64,000 bases of DNA from Georgfuchsia toluolica (GTDB lineage: Bacteria > Pseudomonadota > Gammaproteobacteria > Burkholderiales > Rhodocyclaceae), in NCBI RefSeq assembly GCF_907163265.1, contig NZ_CAJQUM010000001.1, positions 682,001 through 746,000 on the forward strand. The letters are read 5' to 3'. The number at the start of each line of letters is the position of its first letter. Position 1 is the stretch's first letter. Below the pieces are notes generated by a model, which saw only the letters and a program-made list of their open reading frames with translations, was not told where the DNA came from and made no database searches. Shown one piece after another: positions 32,919-42,679 of the stretch. Both the position numbers and the translations under genes were made by a program.

Positions 32919-35419
32919 CACCAGTCCTCTCGAACTGCCATCACCGCGTCGTGCCGCATCGCCTGACCTCCAGCCAGCACCGCCACCATGGCGGCCAGCA
33001 GCACCAGGCAAGTGGCGAAAAGCGCCAAGGGTACCCAAGGTACATGCAAATCCATGCTCCAGTGAAAGCTCTGCCGATTGACGACTTCAATCAGCACCAG
33101 GCCGATGGCGCCGCCGGCGAGCAGCCCGGCGATCACTCCGACCCCTGCCGCCAAGGCGCCTTCCTGCGCCAGCATCCAACCGATTTGGCGGCGGGTCAGA
33201 CCGAGGTGGCGCAGCATGCCGAACTCGTGACGGCGCGCCGCGGCCAGCGCGGCAAAACTGGTAGCGACACCGGCCAGGCCGATGACGACCGCGATTGTCT
33301 CCAGTAGATAGGTGACGGCGAAACTCCGGTCGAAAAGTGCGAGGCTGTTGGCGCGGATTTCACCCGGTCGCGCAATATCGAGTACGCCGGGCCCGGCCAT
33401 GGCTGCGAGCGCCTCGACCACCTGGTCATAGGCTGCGTCGGGCGCGAGGTAAATGGCGGCGTCATTGACCAGACTGTCGCCGGTCAGGCGCCGGTAGTCG
33501 GCCAGGTCCATCATGACGGCCCCGGTCTGCCGAGCGTAATCGCGCCAGACTCCCGCCACGTGCACATCAACCCGGCGTCCCGCGAGCGGCAGCGCCACCT
33601 GCTGTCCCGTGCGCCAGCCGTAAATATCCACCATCGCTTCGGAAATCCAGATCGCCGGTGGCGACACGGGTAACGCCGCCCCGACCAGAGGGAGGGAGCT
33701 TCCGTCGCCGGGCAGGGGGCGGGCGATCAAGGCTACGGGCGCATTGCCGCTGCCCAGACGCAGGCTATCGTAACGCGAGAAGCTGACGCGCCGGACCCGT
33801 TCGACCGCCAGGATTCTCGCTTGCACGGTCTCGTCGAGAAAGCCGCTGCTCTGGGTCCGTCCGGTGCGCACGTACAGGTCGGCGGGCAGAAGCTGGGTCA
33901 GCCATTGATCGACCGAATCCCGAAAAGACGTCACCATGATCGCCATCGCCACCGCCAAAGCGACGCTGACCAATACCCCCGATGCGGCTGCCAGCGCATG
34001 CCCGGGTGCGGCGCCCAAGCGCGCCGCAGCAAGACGCGCGGGCACCGGACCGCGTGACGGCAAGCAACGGGTGATTGCGGCAGCGAGCAGGGGCAATAAC
34101 AAAATACTTCCGGCCAGGAGAAAAGCCACGGCCAGGTAACCACCCAACGGCAGTCCATTCATCGGAGGAATCGCGCACGCGGCGCTGCTTGCCGCGAGCA
34201 AGGTCAGGCCCAGCCAGGGATGCCGCCGCTTACCCGGCAGCGCCGCTTCGTCGCCGGCCTTCAAAGCTTGGGCCGGCGACACCGTTGCCGCATCCCTTGC
34301 CGGTAACCACGCCCCGGCAATACCGGCTAGTGTGCCGAGCCCCACATAAATCGCCATCACCTGCGGCTGGAATTGCAGCGACGGACGTAGCCCCGAAAAA
34401 TAGCCGGCTCCCAGATCCCCGCCGAACAGGATGAGCGCAATCCAGGCCAGCCCATAGCCGAGGACGGCACCCATCACGCCGCCGGCAAACCCGATCACGG
34501 CGCCCTCTCCGACCAGCCAGGCAAAAAGGCTGCGGCGCGCCAGGCCGAGCGTGCGTAGAAAGGCGAACTCGGTGCGTCGCCGTAAAACCGAGAGAGCCTG
34601 CGCCGAAAAAACGAGAAAACCACCGGTGAGCAACGCGATAGCCGCCAGCAGGGTGAGATTGACACGGTAGGCGCGCGACAGATTGGCCGCCTGATCGAGC
34701 GCCGCCTGCGGTGTTTCGATCAGCACTCCAGCAGGCAGCAAGGCCTGCAGCTCTGAGCGCACCTGCTTCGTCGCCACCCCAGCGGCCAGCCGCAAATCAA
34801 TGCGCGTAATGCGCCCAAGCTTGCCGAAGTGTGACTGCACGGCGGCGATATCCATCAGGGCGAGGCGGCGGTTCTTCGTTTCTCCCGGAATGTCGCCGGC
34901 GATCCTGAATCCGACACTGCGAACGCCAACCTGAAGGCGGATGCTGTCGCCGGTTTTCAGGCCGAGCGCACTTAGCGCGGCAGCACTGACAAAGACGTTG
35001 TCATTGGACAGCGTCGCCAGGCGGCCTGCCTTGCCGGCCGGCCGGGGCAACAGCGCCGGCGTCACCCGGGCGAGCGCAAGGATATCCACACCCAGTAGTT
35101 GCAGCGTTTCTTCCGTACCCGCCCGCTTCGCCTCCACTTCCAGCACCGGGCTCGCCGCCGCCACCGCGGGGTGGCCGGCGATCACGCCATAGAGCATCTC
35201 GTCAAAACCGCCGCGCGGTCCGACCACCTGCAAATCGGCCATGCCCGTCATTGAGCGCAGACCACGGTCGAATTCGGTCAGTGCCGCCTCATGCACCGTC
35301 TGCACCGCCATACCCAAAGCCACCCCGAGGACGACCGCGACAAACGAAAACAGTGTCGCCATACGTCGCCGCGCCAACGAGCCAAGAAACACCGGCGCGA
35401 GCCTCAGTCTTGCTCTCAC
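32918..35419 (-). CDS. ABC transporter permease with two FtsX domains
   Basis: 833-aa inner-membrane protein. N-terminal membrane helix (TLFSFVAVVLGVALGMAV), a large periplasmic MacB-PCD-like domain (about 50-250), then an FtsX block of three helices. After LPARDAATVSPAQALKAGDE come further helices, a second periplasmic domain and a second FtsX block ending PWVPLALFATCLVLLAA. The start is GTG 35419, overlapping the ATPase stop (GTGA). Eight to ten helices in one chain match fused LolC/LolE-like or YbbP-like permeases that extract lipids or lipoproteins. Works with the ATPase at 35416-36069. Confidence 0.88.
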   Translation of the reverse strand: MRARLRLAPVFLGSLARRRMATLFSFVAVVLGVALGMAVQTVHEAALTEFDRGLRSMTGMADLQVVGPRGGFDEMLYGVIAGHPAVAAASPVLEVEAKRAGTEETLQLLGVDILALARVTPALLPRPAGKAGRLATLSNDNVFVSAAALSALGLKTGDSIRLQVGVRSVGFRIAGDIPGETKNRRLALMDIAAVQSHFGKLGRITRIDLRLAAGVATKQVRSELQALLPAGVLIETPQAALDQAANLSRAYRVNLTLLAAIALLTGGFLVFSAQALSVLRRRTEFAFLRTLGLARRSLFAWLVGEGAVIGFAGGVMGAVLGYGLAWIALILFGGDLGAGYFSGLRPSLQFQPQVMAIYVGLGTLAGIAGAWLPARDAATVSPAQALKAGDEAALPGKRRHPWLGLTLLAASSAACAIPPMNGLPLGGYLAVAFLLAGSILLLPLLAAAITRCLPSRGPVPARLAAARLGAAPGHALAAASGVLVSVALAVAMAIMVTSFRDSVDQWLTQLLPADLYVRTGRTQSSGFLDETVQARILAVERVRRVSFSRYDSLRLGSGNAPVALIARPLPGDGSSLPLVGAALPVSPPAIWISEAMVDIYGWRTGQQVALPLAGRRVDVHVAGVWRDYARQTGAVMMDLADYRRLTGDSLVNDAAIYLAPDAAYDQVVEALAAMAGPGVLDIARPGEIRANSLALFDRSFAVTYLLETIAVVIGLAGVATSFAALAAARRHEFGMLRHLGLTRRQIGWMLAQEGALAAGVGVIAGLLAGGAIGLVLIEVVNRQSFHWSMDLHVPWVPLALFATCLVLLAAMVAVLAGGQAMRHDAVMAVREDW

Positions 35420-36069
35420 GCGCGCAATCCCGTCGGCGTCAGGTGCAGGATCCGATCGGCCGTGGCCGCCGCCGTCTGTGAATGAGTTACCAGGATGCCG
35501 ATCGCATTGACCTGGCGAATACGTTCGGCCAGCAAGGTCAAAACTCTCGCGGCGTTGGCTGGGTCCAGGTTGCCTGTGGGCTCGTCGGCCAGCACCAGCT
35601 TCGGGCAATGCACCAGCGCGCGGGCGATCGCCACGCGCTGCATCTCGCCTCCGGAAAGCTCGCGTGGCCAACTCACAGCCCGCTCGCCCAGGCCGACCGC
35701 ATCCAGCAACTGCTGCGCTGGGACATCGGCTTCATTGCCGTCCACGCCGCGCAGCCACAGTGGCAGCGCCACATTTTGCAAAACGGTGAGATGCGGCAGG
35801 ACATGGAAAGCCTGAAAGACGAAACCAAGCTTGTTGCGACGCAGGCGGGTCAGCGCATCCTCGTCGAGCCGCGCGTAATCAATGCCATCGAGCACAAGCC
35901 GGCCGGCATCGGGCCGGTCCAGTCCGGCTACGAGATTGAGCAGCGTGGATTTGCCGACACCAGACTCGCCGACGATGGCAACATACTCGCCCGGCGAGAG
36001 GCGCAGGGACACCTCCCGCAGCACCGCGCGACCGTTGAATCCGCGTGAAAGATTTTCGATTTCAAGCAT
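35416..36069 (-). CDS. ABC transporter ATP-binding protein (LolD/MacB family)
   Basis: 217-aa ATPase. Walker A GESGVGKST (about residues 35-43), Q-loop in LGFVFQAFHVL, signature LSGGEMQRVAIARAL (about 140), Walker B LVLADEPTGNLD and switch His in GILVTHSQ. It is the first gene of a three-gene unit with the FtsX permease and the CrtC-like protein. A 15-bp palindrome lies 22 bp upstream of its start. Confidence 0.93.
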   Translation of the reverse strand: MLEIENLSRGFNGRAVLREVSLRLSPGEYVAIVGESGVGKSTLLNLVAGLDRPDAGRLVLDGIDYARLDEDALTRLRRNKLGFVFQAFHVLPHLTVLQNVALPLWLRGVDGNEADVPAQQLLDAVGLGERAVSWPRELSGGEMQRVAIARALVHCPKLVLADEPTGNLDPANAARVLTLLAERIRQVNAIGILVTHSQTAAATADRILHLTPTGLRA

Positions 36070-36090
36070 TACATCTCACAGCACATAGTA

Positions 36091-36105
36091 TATCTGCTGC
36101 AGATA
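36091..36105 (-). promoter_or_regulatory. Palindrome upstream of the ABC operon
   Basis: TATCTGC-T-GCAGATA, two 7-bp arms around one base, 22 bp upstream of the ATPase start. Plausible repressor site; TA-rich flanks (CATAGTATATC) could hold the -10 box. Confidence 0.5.
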
Positions 36106-36669
36106 AACGCACATGTCATGGATGCCGCGAGCGAAAGGCCCGTGACGCTGAACTTTAGCCGACGTTCTTGCGTCCAAATAACGAGGAAGTTTAAATTTAT
36201 GTCTGCAATGTCGCTACAGGATCGAGCTGCAGGAGCACCGGTGAGGGCTTTCATCGGCGATGTCTTGGTCCTGGGCCGCACTTACAACCTAGATGAACTA
36301 CATGCCGGCTACGACGAGTGGATGACCGTCGCGTATGGTGCCCCTCGGCCTGCTGGTCGAAGGGCACACCCTGGACGGCGCACTGTCCGGCAAACTCATG
36401 GCGCGTGTGAACGTATCAAGGCGGATTTGCTATACGCGAACGGTTGGTATGACGGATACGAAGAATGCAAATCCAGCAAACATTCAATGGCGCGCGATGA
36501 AAAAAGAATCAAATTGCCATTCCTTCCGAATTTGTAATTAAGCCAATATTCCATGCTTGGGTCTGAACCCAAGTCTGGATACGTCAACCGTGAGTAGAGC
36601 CGGCCATTCTGAGCCCACCGACCTGCAGCGGGTTGCGGCCACCTCCCAATGACGTGTGATCCATTGGCT
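36106..36669. other. Intergenic region without recognised gene
   Basis: A 139-codon plus-strand frame (36118-36537) exists, with an internal start at 36199 (MSAMSLQDRAAG) and a stretch YNLDELHAGYDEWM. I recognise no family, and a competing frame (LGLLVEGHTLDGALSGKL) overlaps it, suggesting decayed or chance coding. Left unannotated. Confidence 0.4.
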
Positions 36670-37251
36670 TTATTCTTCGGATAGAGTTGTTCTGCTGTAG
36701 GTGCCAGAAATTCGGCTCGCTTCGTCGTAGAGCCCAGTGAGCATGCTTATAAGCTTTGCCGTTTCGATGAGCTTCTGGTCAATATTCTCGATGCCCATGG
36801 TTTGATCGGTGAGCATCCCTCGGCGGATCTGTGCGTACTTCATTAGCATAGTCGAGCTAGCCTTAGTCACGACATACGTACAGATCTTGCTGTTACTGCC
36901 TTTGATTTTAGTCACTAACCCGAGCTTGATAAGCTTACGTAGGCTGTATTGAATGTTCGTAATGCCGTCCATATTGAGTTGGCGCGCGAGAAGTGCCGCT
37001 GTCTTGGGACTGTCTTGCATGCGAATGACGTGAAGGAGCACCAACTCTGAATAGCTTAGGTCACCCAATCCACACATACCAGCCAGTTGAATGATGAAGC
37101 GCTGGAAAGCCTGCTCAAAACGTATTACGGCCCATTCAAGCTCGGTAGTCATGGCTTCGTGGCGCGTGCTACCCAGATGCCAATCTTTGTAAAATATTTG
37201 TTCCAAACTGGTACCTTTGGTTTCTATTCGTTGGTAATGCATATTAATCAT
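36670..37251 (-). CDS. MarR-like winged-helix regulator
   Basis: About 190 aa with a central winged helix: LSYSELVLLHVIRM, LLARQLNMDGITNIQYSLRKL and LGLVTKIKGSNSKICTYVV (wing), flanked by dimerisation helices (WAVIRFEQAFQRFII and the C-terminal QKLIETAKLISML). This matches predicted MarR-family DNA-binding proteins. The start is uncertain: ATG 37251 or 37242, both with weak ribosome-binding sites. It stands alone and may regulate the catabolic array or the ABC exporter. Confidence 0.75.
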   Translation of the reverse strand: MINMHYQRIETKGTSLEQIFYKDWHLGSTRHEAMTTELEWAVIRFEQAFQRFIIQLAGMCGLGDLSYSELVLLHVIRMQDSPKTAALLARQLNMDGITNIQYSLRKLIKLGLVTKIKGSNSKICTYVVTKASSTMLMKYAQIRRGMLTDQTMGIENIDQKLIETAKLISMLTGLYDEASRISGTYSRTTLSEE

Positions 37252-37921
37252 TCTAGCATCGCAAATTGTGAGTATGTCCTGGCAAAGCCGAGGAGCATTG
37301 GTTTGTAGATTGGTTCATGTGCAGCTCAAAACGAGCCTAGGCGAATTCGCAATTATCATGTTTCGGTATTGGATTTCCAATACGCTGCCTCGACCCACCT
37401 TGCGTTTTCCATTGCCAATCGTAGAACAATTTTATCAAGATTATTCTCACGCGTTACACAGCACCCGTCTACACCGCTCAAGTATGGATACTACATCGCT
37501 TTAGCAGCTTCTCTTCCTGTGGTACCGATTTTTTCAGCGCCACCACACATACAGATATTGCACCGGATAATGGTACCGACATTCAATCTCGACGGGTTAC
37601 CCTAATAGTACCGGTAGTCCTGGGATAGCTGCTGCTTTCTGTGGATAACCGACGCTTGTCGTCTGAGGAGCAGACATGGAAACTCGCACGCAATTTGTAC
37701 AAAATTCGCACCAATCCGCAGAAGGGGCTATCTCCCAGGAATCCCGAGTCGGCGCGCATGCCAATATTCGCTGCGGCCCTCGCTCGTCGCGGCTTCGCGC
37801 TCGTATCAGAATCAGTTAAAAAACGATGGAAAGCGAGGCTGTAAAACGAGCTATTTGCTACACTTGCGCACAGTAGTGATTCAACTTTCCGGGTCAATCG
37901 ACAAACCGCCGGAACACCGCA
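37252..37921. other. Gene-poor region upstream of meaB
   Basis: A 670-bp stretch with no supported gene. GTACCG occurs three times between 37,520 and 37,610, spaced irregularly. Its lower GC content than the genes on the right suggests a boundary between segments of different origin. Confidence 0.4.
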
Positions 37922-38938
37922 ATGGGGCAATATATGGCTGGACGTGAGGCTGAAATTGAAGAACGTGTCGCCGGAATCCTTGCGGGACGACGGCGGGAAC
38001 TGGGCCGGGCCATCTCGGAAGTCGAGAACGAAACCGTAGCCGGCCAGGCGCTGCTGCACGGCGTCCGCCCCTATGTCGGCCGCGCGCATGTTGTCGGCAT
38101 CACGGGACCGGGCGGTGCCGGCAAGTCGACGCTGATCAATGCGCTGATCCGGGAACTGACTACCCGCGGACAGACGCTGGGCGTCATTGCCTTCGATCCG
38201 TCGAGCCCGCTTTCTGGCGGCGCCTTGTTGGGTGATCGGATTCGCATGGCAGACCACGATGCGTCGGAAAAGGTTTTCATCCGTTCGCTCGCATCTCGCG
38301 GTCATTCTGGCGGACTCTCACGCACCGCGGGTGCCGTTATCGACATCCTCGATGCCGCCGGCACAAATACCATCATTGTCGAAACCCTCGGTGCGGGCCA
38401 GGCAGAGGTGGGCATCTGCGATCTGGCGGACACCAAGGTGGTCGTCTGTCCTCCCGGCCTTGGCGACGATGTCCAGGCCATGAAGGCAGGCATTCTCGAG
38501 ATGGCGGATGTACTCGTCGTGAGCAAGAGTGACCTCCCTGCCGCCAAAAGCACCGCTTGTATTCTTGAGACGATGCTTTCGATGCGGCCGCCGGGCGTCT
38601 GGAAGGTGCCCCTTGTCAGCACCATCGGCACCGTCGCTGAAGGCATCGGCATTCTCGCCGACGCAGTCGCCGCTCATGCGCGACATGTGGGTAACGGATG
38701 CCGCCACCGGGATTCGGCTGCGCAGGCGCGCCGGACTCTCGCCGACCTCGCTGCCGGCGAGTTGCGGCGCCACTTGATGACCGCCGACAGCGATGCCCTC
38801 GACAAGTTGTGCCAGGAATTTCGATCAGGACGAATCGATGGCGCCGCGGCGGCAGCGATGGCACTGCACGTCGTTGCCGGAATCTGTGCGGCATCAACGC
38901 AACTGTCTACGGACAAATCGGTGGCGGCCAACAACTAG
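37922..38938 (+). CDS. meaB: MeaB/ArgK-type GTPase, chaperone of B12-dependent acyl-CoA mutase
   Basis: 338-aa G3E P-loop GTPase that gates adenosylcobalamin loading and protects acyl-CoA mutases. Walker A is GITGPGGAGKSTLIN (about residues 60-74), followed by the family-specific FDPSSPLSGGALLGDR and MADH. Switch II region reads VETLGAGQAEV, where most members have VGVGQSE. The base-recognition motif reads SKSDLP where NKADx is usual. It is on the opposite strand, 700 bp beyond the 3' end of the catabolic array that encodes a B12 mutase, its probable client. Confidence 0.9.
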   Translation: MGQYMAGREAEIEERVAGILAGRRRELGRAISEVENETVAGQALLHGVRPYVGRAHVVGITGPGGAGKSTLINALIRELTTRGQTLGVIAFDPSSPLSGGALLGDRIRMADHDASEKVFIRSLASRGHSGGLSRTAGAVIDILDAAGTNTIIVETLGAGQAEVGICDLADTKVVVCPPGLGDDVQAMKAGILEMADVLVVSKSDLPAAKSTACILETMLSMRPPGVWKVPLVSTIGTVAEGIGILADAVAAHARHVGNGCRHRDSAAQARRTLADLAAGELRRHLMTADSDALDKLCQEFRSGRIDGAAAAAMALHVVAGICAASTQLSTDKSVAANN

Positions 38939-38994
38939 GGGACGCTAGGCCATACCGGTCTGCGCGACCTTCGCGCAGGGCCACCAACATCTCC

Positions 38995-39411
38995 TCACAT
39001 CGGTGGCATCTTGGGAAAGCGCGGGATCGCATCGGGGATAACCGCCCAAGGTTGCGCGCTATCGCAGAAGATGCTCATGCCGGGTGTTATCCCACTTGGA
39101 TCATCCAGGGTACCGGCTTTGATAATAAGCAAGTCCGGTATGCCATTGGGCACACTCCACAGATTTGAGCCGCATTGACTGCAAAAATATCGCGTAACCG
39201 TATTGCCGCTATCCGCCTTGGTATCAAAGCAGGTTGCCTTTCCCTTTACCACGCTGAATGCTGGCTTGGGTACGAGGACGTTCGTGCTCGCTTGGGCACC
39301 GCTGGTCTTTTGGCAATCGGTGCAGTAGCAATGCGCAACGGCAAGGGGTTCTGCGTGACACTCATAACGGATAAGTCCACATGCGCAACCGCCGGTGAAA
39401 GGAATGACCAT
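38995..39411 (-). CDS. GFA family (glutathione-dependent formaldehyde-activating enzyme-like) protein
   Basis: 138-aa zinc protein (DUF636/Mss4-like fold). Cysteine motifs in order: GGCACGLIRYEC, HCYCTDCQK and FCSQCGSNLW, giving the seven zinc-ligand cysteines. Despite the family name most members have unknown substrates, and several are unrelated to formaldehyde. It is convergent with meaB. Confidence 0.85.
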   Translation of the reverse strand: MVIPFTGGCACGLIRYECHAEPLAVAHCYCTDCQKTSGAQASTNVLVPKPAFSVVKGKATCFDTKADSGNTVTRYFCSQCGSNLWSVPNGIPDLLIIKAGTLDDPSGITPGMSIFCDSAQPWAVIPDAIPRFPKMPPM

Positions 39412-39639
39412 AATAACTCCTTGTATTGTATATGACTAAAATGGGCTAACGCCTATTCGAATCTTGATGGGCAAATCCGGCCCTCGTGATCGGTGCAAAC
39501 ATTAGGAAGCAATTGATCTGCCCAGTTAGAAAAAATGCGGCTCGCTGGCCAACGAGGAGAGCAAAGCCGCAAGGAGGAGACCTTTTGGCAACCAGCGGCA
39601 CAAGTGCGGCCGCCGATTACCTTTTTTCGTAAATTCCGG

Positions 39640-40908
39640 TTAGCGTCCCGCCGCCTCAAGCGCACCCAGCGAAACTTCACTGGACTTGAATCCGATCGGA
39701 TTGGTTTTCCATTTTGAGGTATCTACCAGGAATACCGTCGCATGATTGCGCAAGAAGTCTATGATGGCCCCTCCGGCGGTGCGAACATCCATGAAACCGT
39801 TATCCGCCTTGGCCTGGAAGGAGTGAAATTCCATGAACTTCCAGAATTCGCCCTTGTGGTTGTAAGCCTCGGCGTAGTAGATGCGCGGATACTTGACATC
39901 GGCAAACAGCACCTTCTTGCTGTACGGATGCTCGTTCGGCGGCGTGGCCTCAATGACATAAACCTCGCGCGGTTCGAAGCGATCGTTGTTCATGTTCCAG
40001 TATGGAGCTGCATTTTCCAGGACGGGATAGCGTTCTGCGTACGCCTTGCCGTTGGGATTCCACAGCTGTTGCTTGCTGTTCGCCACGGCCAGTACCCAAC
40101 GTTTGCCCAGCATTTTGTAGCCGGTATACCAGGAAGGACGCGCATTGAAGATTTCCAGGTCGTCCTGCAACTGATCGGAACTGCCAACCGGATCCATCCA
40201 GGCCCCGCCAGAAAGCCGGCGAATTCGCCGCAGGGCCGGAATATAGACCCACGAGTCATTCACCTGAGCAGAGTCATACATTATGGTGAAGGTACCGACA
40301 CCTTTCATGTCGGCGGGCGCCGTGAAGAACAGAATCTGCCGGCCCAACTCCTTGCCGTCGCCCTCGGTCGATTTGCTGCCGCTCAAGCGACCTTTGCTGG
40401 AGTAGCGGATGAATGAAGCCAGGGGCTCAGCGTGAATGCCTTTGTTGCCATCGATCGCCAATTGTGTCCAAACCGGCGCCGCCGCGACGTCGCCCTTCAA
40501 CTGGCCGAGGTGCCAATTCCAGATCACTTTCTCCGCGACTTGCGGGTCGGCCATGCTGACATTCGGGAATGGCTCTCCGGCCTCCCATCCTTCGACCTGG
40601 CGTGTCTGCGGGTTGATCTTGGCCCGTCCGACGTTGGCTTGCGAAGCCTTGACCCATTTCGGGTCCAGAACAATTTCCCTGGAATGGTAGATTGGCAGTT
40701 TCCAGCCGGAGTTGCGGATGCGCCATTCCATCTTTTCAGTCAGCATGCTGCCGATGGTGTGGCCTTCGAACGTGTCGCTCTTGAGCTTGTCGATATTGGC
40801 GGCGGAAATCACCGTCCCTTCGGGCACCTCGGCCGACCAGGCGACTTGGCCGGTTCCCGCGATCGATAGAGCAACGCAGATGCCGAATAATTTAAGTTTC
40901 GCAGTCAT
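39640..40908 (-). CDS. DUF1329 periplasmic/outer-membrane lipoprotein-like protein
   Basis: 422-aa exported protein with signal peptide (KLKLFGICVALSIAGTGQVAWSA). The body matches DUF1329 (LolB/LppX-like beta fold): PGTVISA-like N-terminus, the SKGRLSGSKSTEGDG stretch, DSWVYIPALRRIRRLSGG and WYTGYKMLGKRW. DUF1329 genes are nearly always next to DUF1302 genes, as here (17 bp after it), in clusters degrading hydrophobic substrates. Probable role: carrying or docking a lipid-like substrate at the outer membrane. Last gene of the 23-kb array. Confidence 0.88.
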   Translation of the reverse strand: MTAKLKLFGICVALSIAGTGQVAWSAEVPEGTVISAANIDKLKSDTFEGHTIGSMLTEKMEWRIRNSGWKLPIYHSREIVLDPKWVKASQANVGRAKINPQTRQVEGWEAGEPFPNVSMADPQVAEKVIWNWHLGQLKGDVAAAPVWTQLAIDGNKGIHAEPLASFIRYSSKGRLSGSKSTEGDGKELGRQILFFTAPADMKGVGTFTIMYDSAQVNDSWVYIPALRRIRRLSGGAWMDPVGSSDQLQDDLEIFNARPSWYTGYKMLGKRWVLAVANSKQQLWNPNGKAYAERYPVLENAAPYWNMNNDRFEPREVYVIEATPPNEHPYSKKVLFADVKYPRIYYAEAYNHKGEFWKFMEFHSFQAKADNGFMDVRTAGGAIIDFLRNHATVFLVDTSKWKTNPIGFKSSEVSLGALEAAGR

Positions 40909-40925
40909 TGGGTATTCTCCTTGTC

Positions 40926-42557
40926 TCAGAATTGGTAGGTGAGTCTTGCGTAAAGCTGGTTGTTGTTGGCAAAGTAGCCGAACAACGCAGTTTCAGATTG
41001 CTGATCGCTGAGAGTTTTGATATTGCGATGCCAGAAATAATCGTACTCAAGCTTCAGGCGCCAGTTCTTGCCATGCTGGAGCTCCACGCCGGGCACGATG
41101 AACCCCCCTCCGTAGGCCAAGTCGGCACCCGCCACCAGTGACGGGGTAACCACGCCATTCATATAGCTGGTATTGAGAATCATCGTCAGCAGCGGCGAAT
41201 GCTCCTTCATGTGCTGACCAAACGAGGTGAAATTGACAATGTTGTCGCTCTCATTGAAGTCCTGGATCCAGGTGTCGAACAACTGCAGCGAGAAGAAGGC
41301 CGGCTTCTCCGTTCCGAGCAGTGTCTGCGTTATCGGCAGATTCTTGTCCATGCGCAACATCGACCGTATGACATCCTTGCCCATGATGCCGGCGAAACCG
41401 GCACCACCAAATACCTGTTGCCACACATTTGTCGGATCGTTTCCGAAGTTGAACGCGTAATCACGGATGTAGGCAGCTTCGGCGCTGAATACCGCGTCCG
41501 CCGCAGCCGAGTAACCGGAAAGCGAGAGGCCGAACAGCTCAATCTTCGGATAGATGATCTCGCCGATGATACCTGCCGGGGTGGTGCCGTTAAACGGCGT
41601 GGCGCCAGACGGCACGAAAGGCACTCCAGGAGGAAGCGCGCCAACAGCCGTCAGAAACGGCGCCGCGTTGTCGGTCATGTTGAATACCGGGGCCTGATTG
41701 AATGTTTTCAGGTAAGAGACCGAGTAGTTGATCTCATTCGCGATGCCGCTCCAGCGCAAACCCCAGGTGTCTTCGCGCTCGTCGGCACCATTCTGTCTGT
41801 AGTTGTATGGCAACGTGGCCCTGAAGTCGATGCCTTTGTATGGATTCACCGCCCAGCGACCGCCGATAAAGTCGAGGGTGTTGCCGATCGAATCGAGCCG
41901 ATTCATCGAACCGGGGCGGAACAAGGCCTGGAGCTTGCCGTCGATTTCGGGAAACATCAGAGTGACGTTGGCCATTACCGAGGGTTTGCGCAGGTCTTCG
42001 GGCGCTTCGAGGAAGCTGCGCCACGTGAAGTCGTAGCCCTGTACTATGTCCATGGCCTGGAAGAAATCCGACTCGCCCCACACCACCTGCTGCTTGCCGA
42101 GGCGAAGCAGCAGATTGTCGATGGGCTTGATGTCGGCATACAACTCGCGTAGCTCGCCACCGCTGTAGTAGCGCGACAGGTTATTGTGACCGGTGATGTC
42201 GGCACCGTTTACCCCAATTGCGGGATTCCTGAGATCTTGCAAATTTTCCAGGTAGTTGATACCAACGTCACTAACAAAGCGTACTTTCGTTACGAAGGAC
42301 AGATTTTCGTTGACCGTGGTGTCGGCGTTAAGCTTCAGCGTGTAGCGCTCCATCGACAACTTGTGCTTGGTATCCGGCGTGTTGACATAATTGTCTTTTA
42401 ACGTGTTTTGCACGTTCCACGAAAACGCTGCGCTCGCATCGCCATAGAAATTGGTATCGGCTGCTTGCGCGATCCCTGAACAAAATGGGGTCGCCGCCAC
42501 GATTACACATGACATGCAGCTGATGGTGCGCCGCAGTCCTCTCTTGGGTTTATTCAT
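40926..42557 (-). CDS. DUF1302 outer-membrane beta-barrel protein
   Basis: 543-aa exported protein. The signal peptide ends at SGIAQA-AD (residue 32), and the start at ATG 42557 is supported by AGGAGG. Alternating hydrophobic beta strands and the terminal aromatic residue (LYARLTYQF) are typical of an outer-membrane porin. Motifs GDASAAFSWNVQNTL and LRLGKQQVVWGESDFFQAMD are DUF1302 hallmarks. Likely channel for the array's hydrophobic substrate, acting with DUF1329. Confidence 0.88.
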   Translation of the reverse strand: MNKPKRGLRRTISCMSCVIVAATPFCSGIAQAADTNFYGDASAAFSWNVQNTLKDNYVNTPDTKHKLSMERYTLKLNADTTVNENLSFVTKVRFVSDVGINYLENLQDLRNPAIGVNGADITGHNNLSRYYSGGELRELYADIKPIDNLLLRLGKQQVVWGESDFFQAMDIVQGYDFTWRSFLEAPEDLRKPSVMANVTLMFPEIDGKLQALFRPGSMNRLDSIGNTLDFIGGRWAVNPYKGIDFRATLPYNYRQNGADEREDTWGLRWSGIANEINYSVSYLKTFNQAPVFNMTDNAAPFLTAVGALPPGVPFVPSGATPFNGTTPAGIIGEIIYPKIELFGLSLSGYSAAADAVFSAEAAYIRDYAFNFGNDPTNVWQQVFGGAGFAGIMGKDVIRSMLRMDKNLPITQTLLGTEKPAFFSLQLFDTWIQDFNESDNIVNFTSFGQHMKEHSPLLTMILNTSYMNGVVTPSLVAGADLAYGGGFIVPGVELQHGKNWRLKLEYDYFWHRNIKTLSDQQSETALFGYFANNNQLYARLTYQF

Positions 42558-42627
42558 GACACCTCCTGAAAAGTTAGTTGTACTGTTTGCCCTAAAAACC
42601 TGGAACTGCTGCAAAAGTCACTTACTT

Positions 42628-42679
42628 CGGAATTCCTCCCTGGAGCTACTTCGCGGAATTCCTCCCTGGATCTACTTCG
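42628..42679. repeat. Tandem 26-bp direct repeat at the end of the RND gene
   Basis: A unit starting CGGAATTCCTCCCTGGA and ending CTACTTCG occurs at 42628-42653 and 42654-42679 with one difference (GAGC versus GATC). On the minus strand each copy contains GCGAAGTAG, the stop of the RND gene, and GGGAGGAA, a ribosome-binding-like element. It looks like a local duplication of the 3' end. Confidence 0.85.

Noticed and set aside
36118..36537. 139-codon plus-strand frame as a gene
   Set aside because: No recognisable family, no good ribosome-binding site and an overlapping competitor frame of equal quality.
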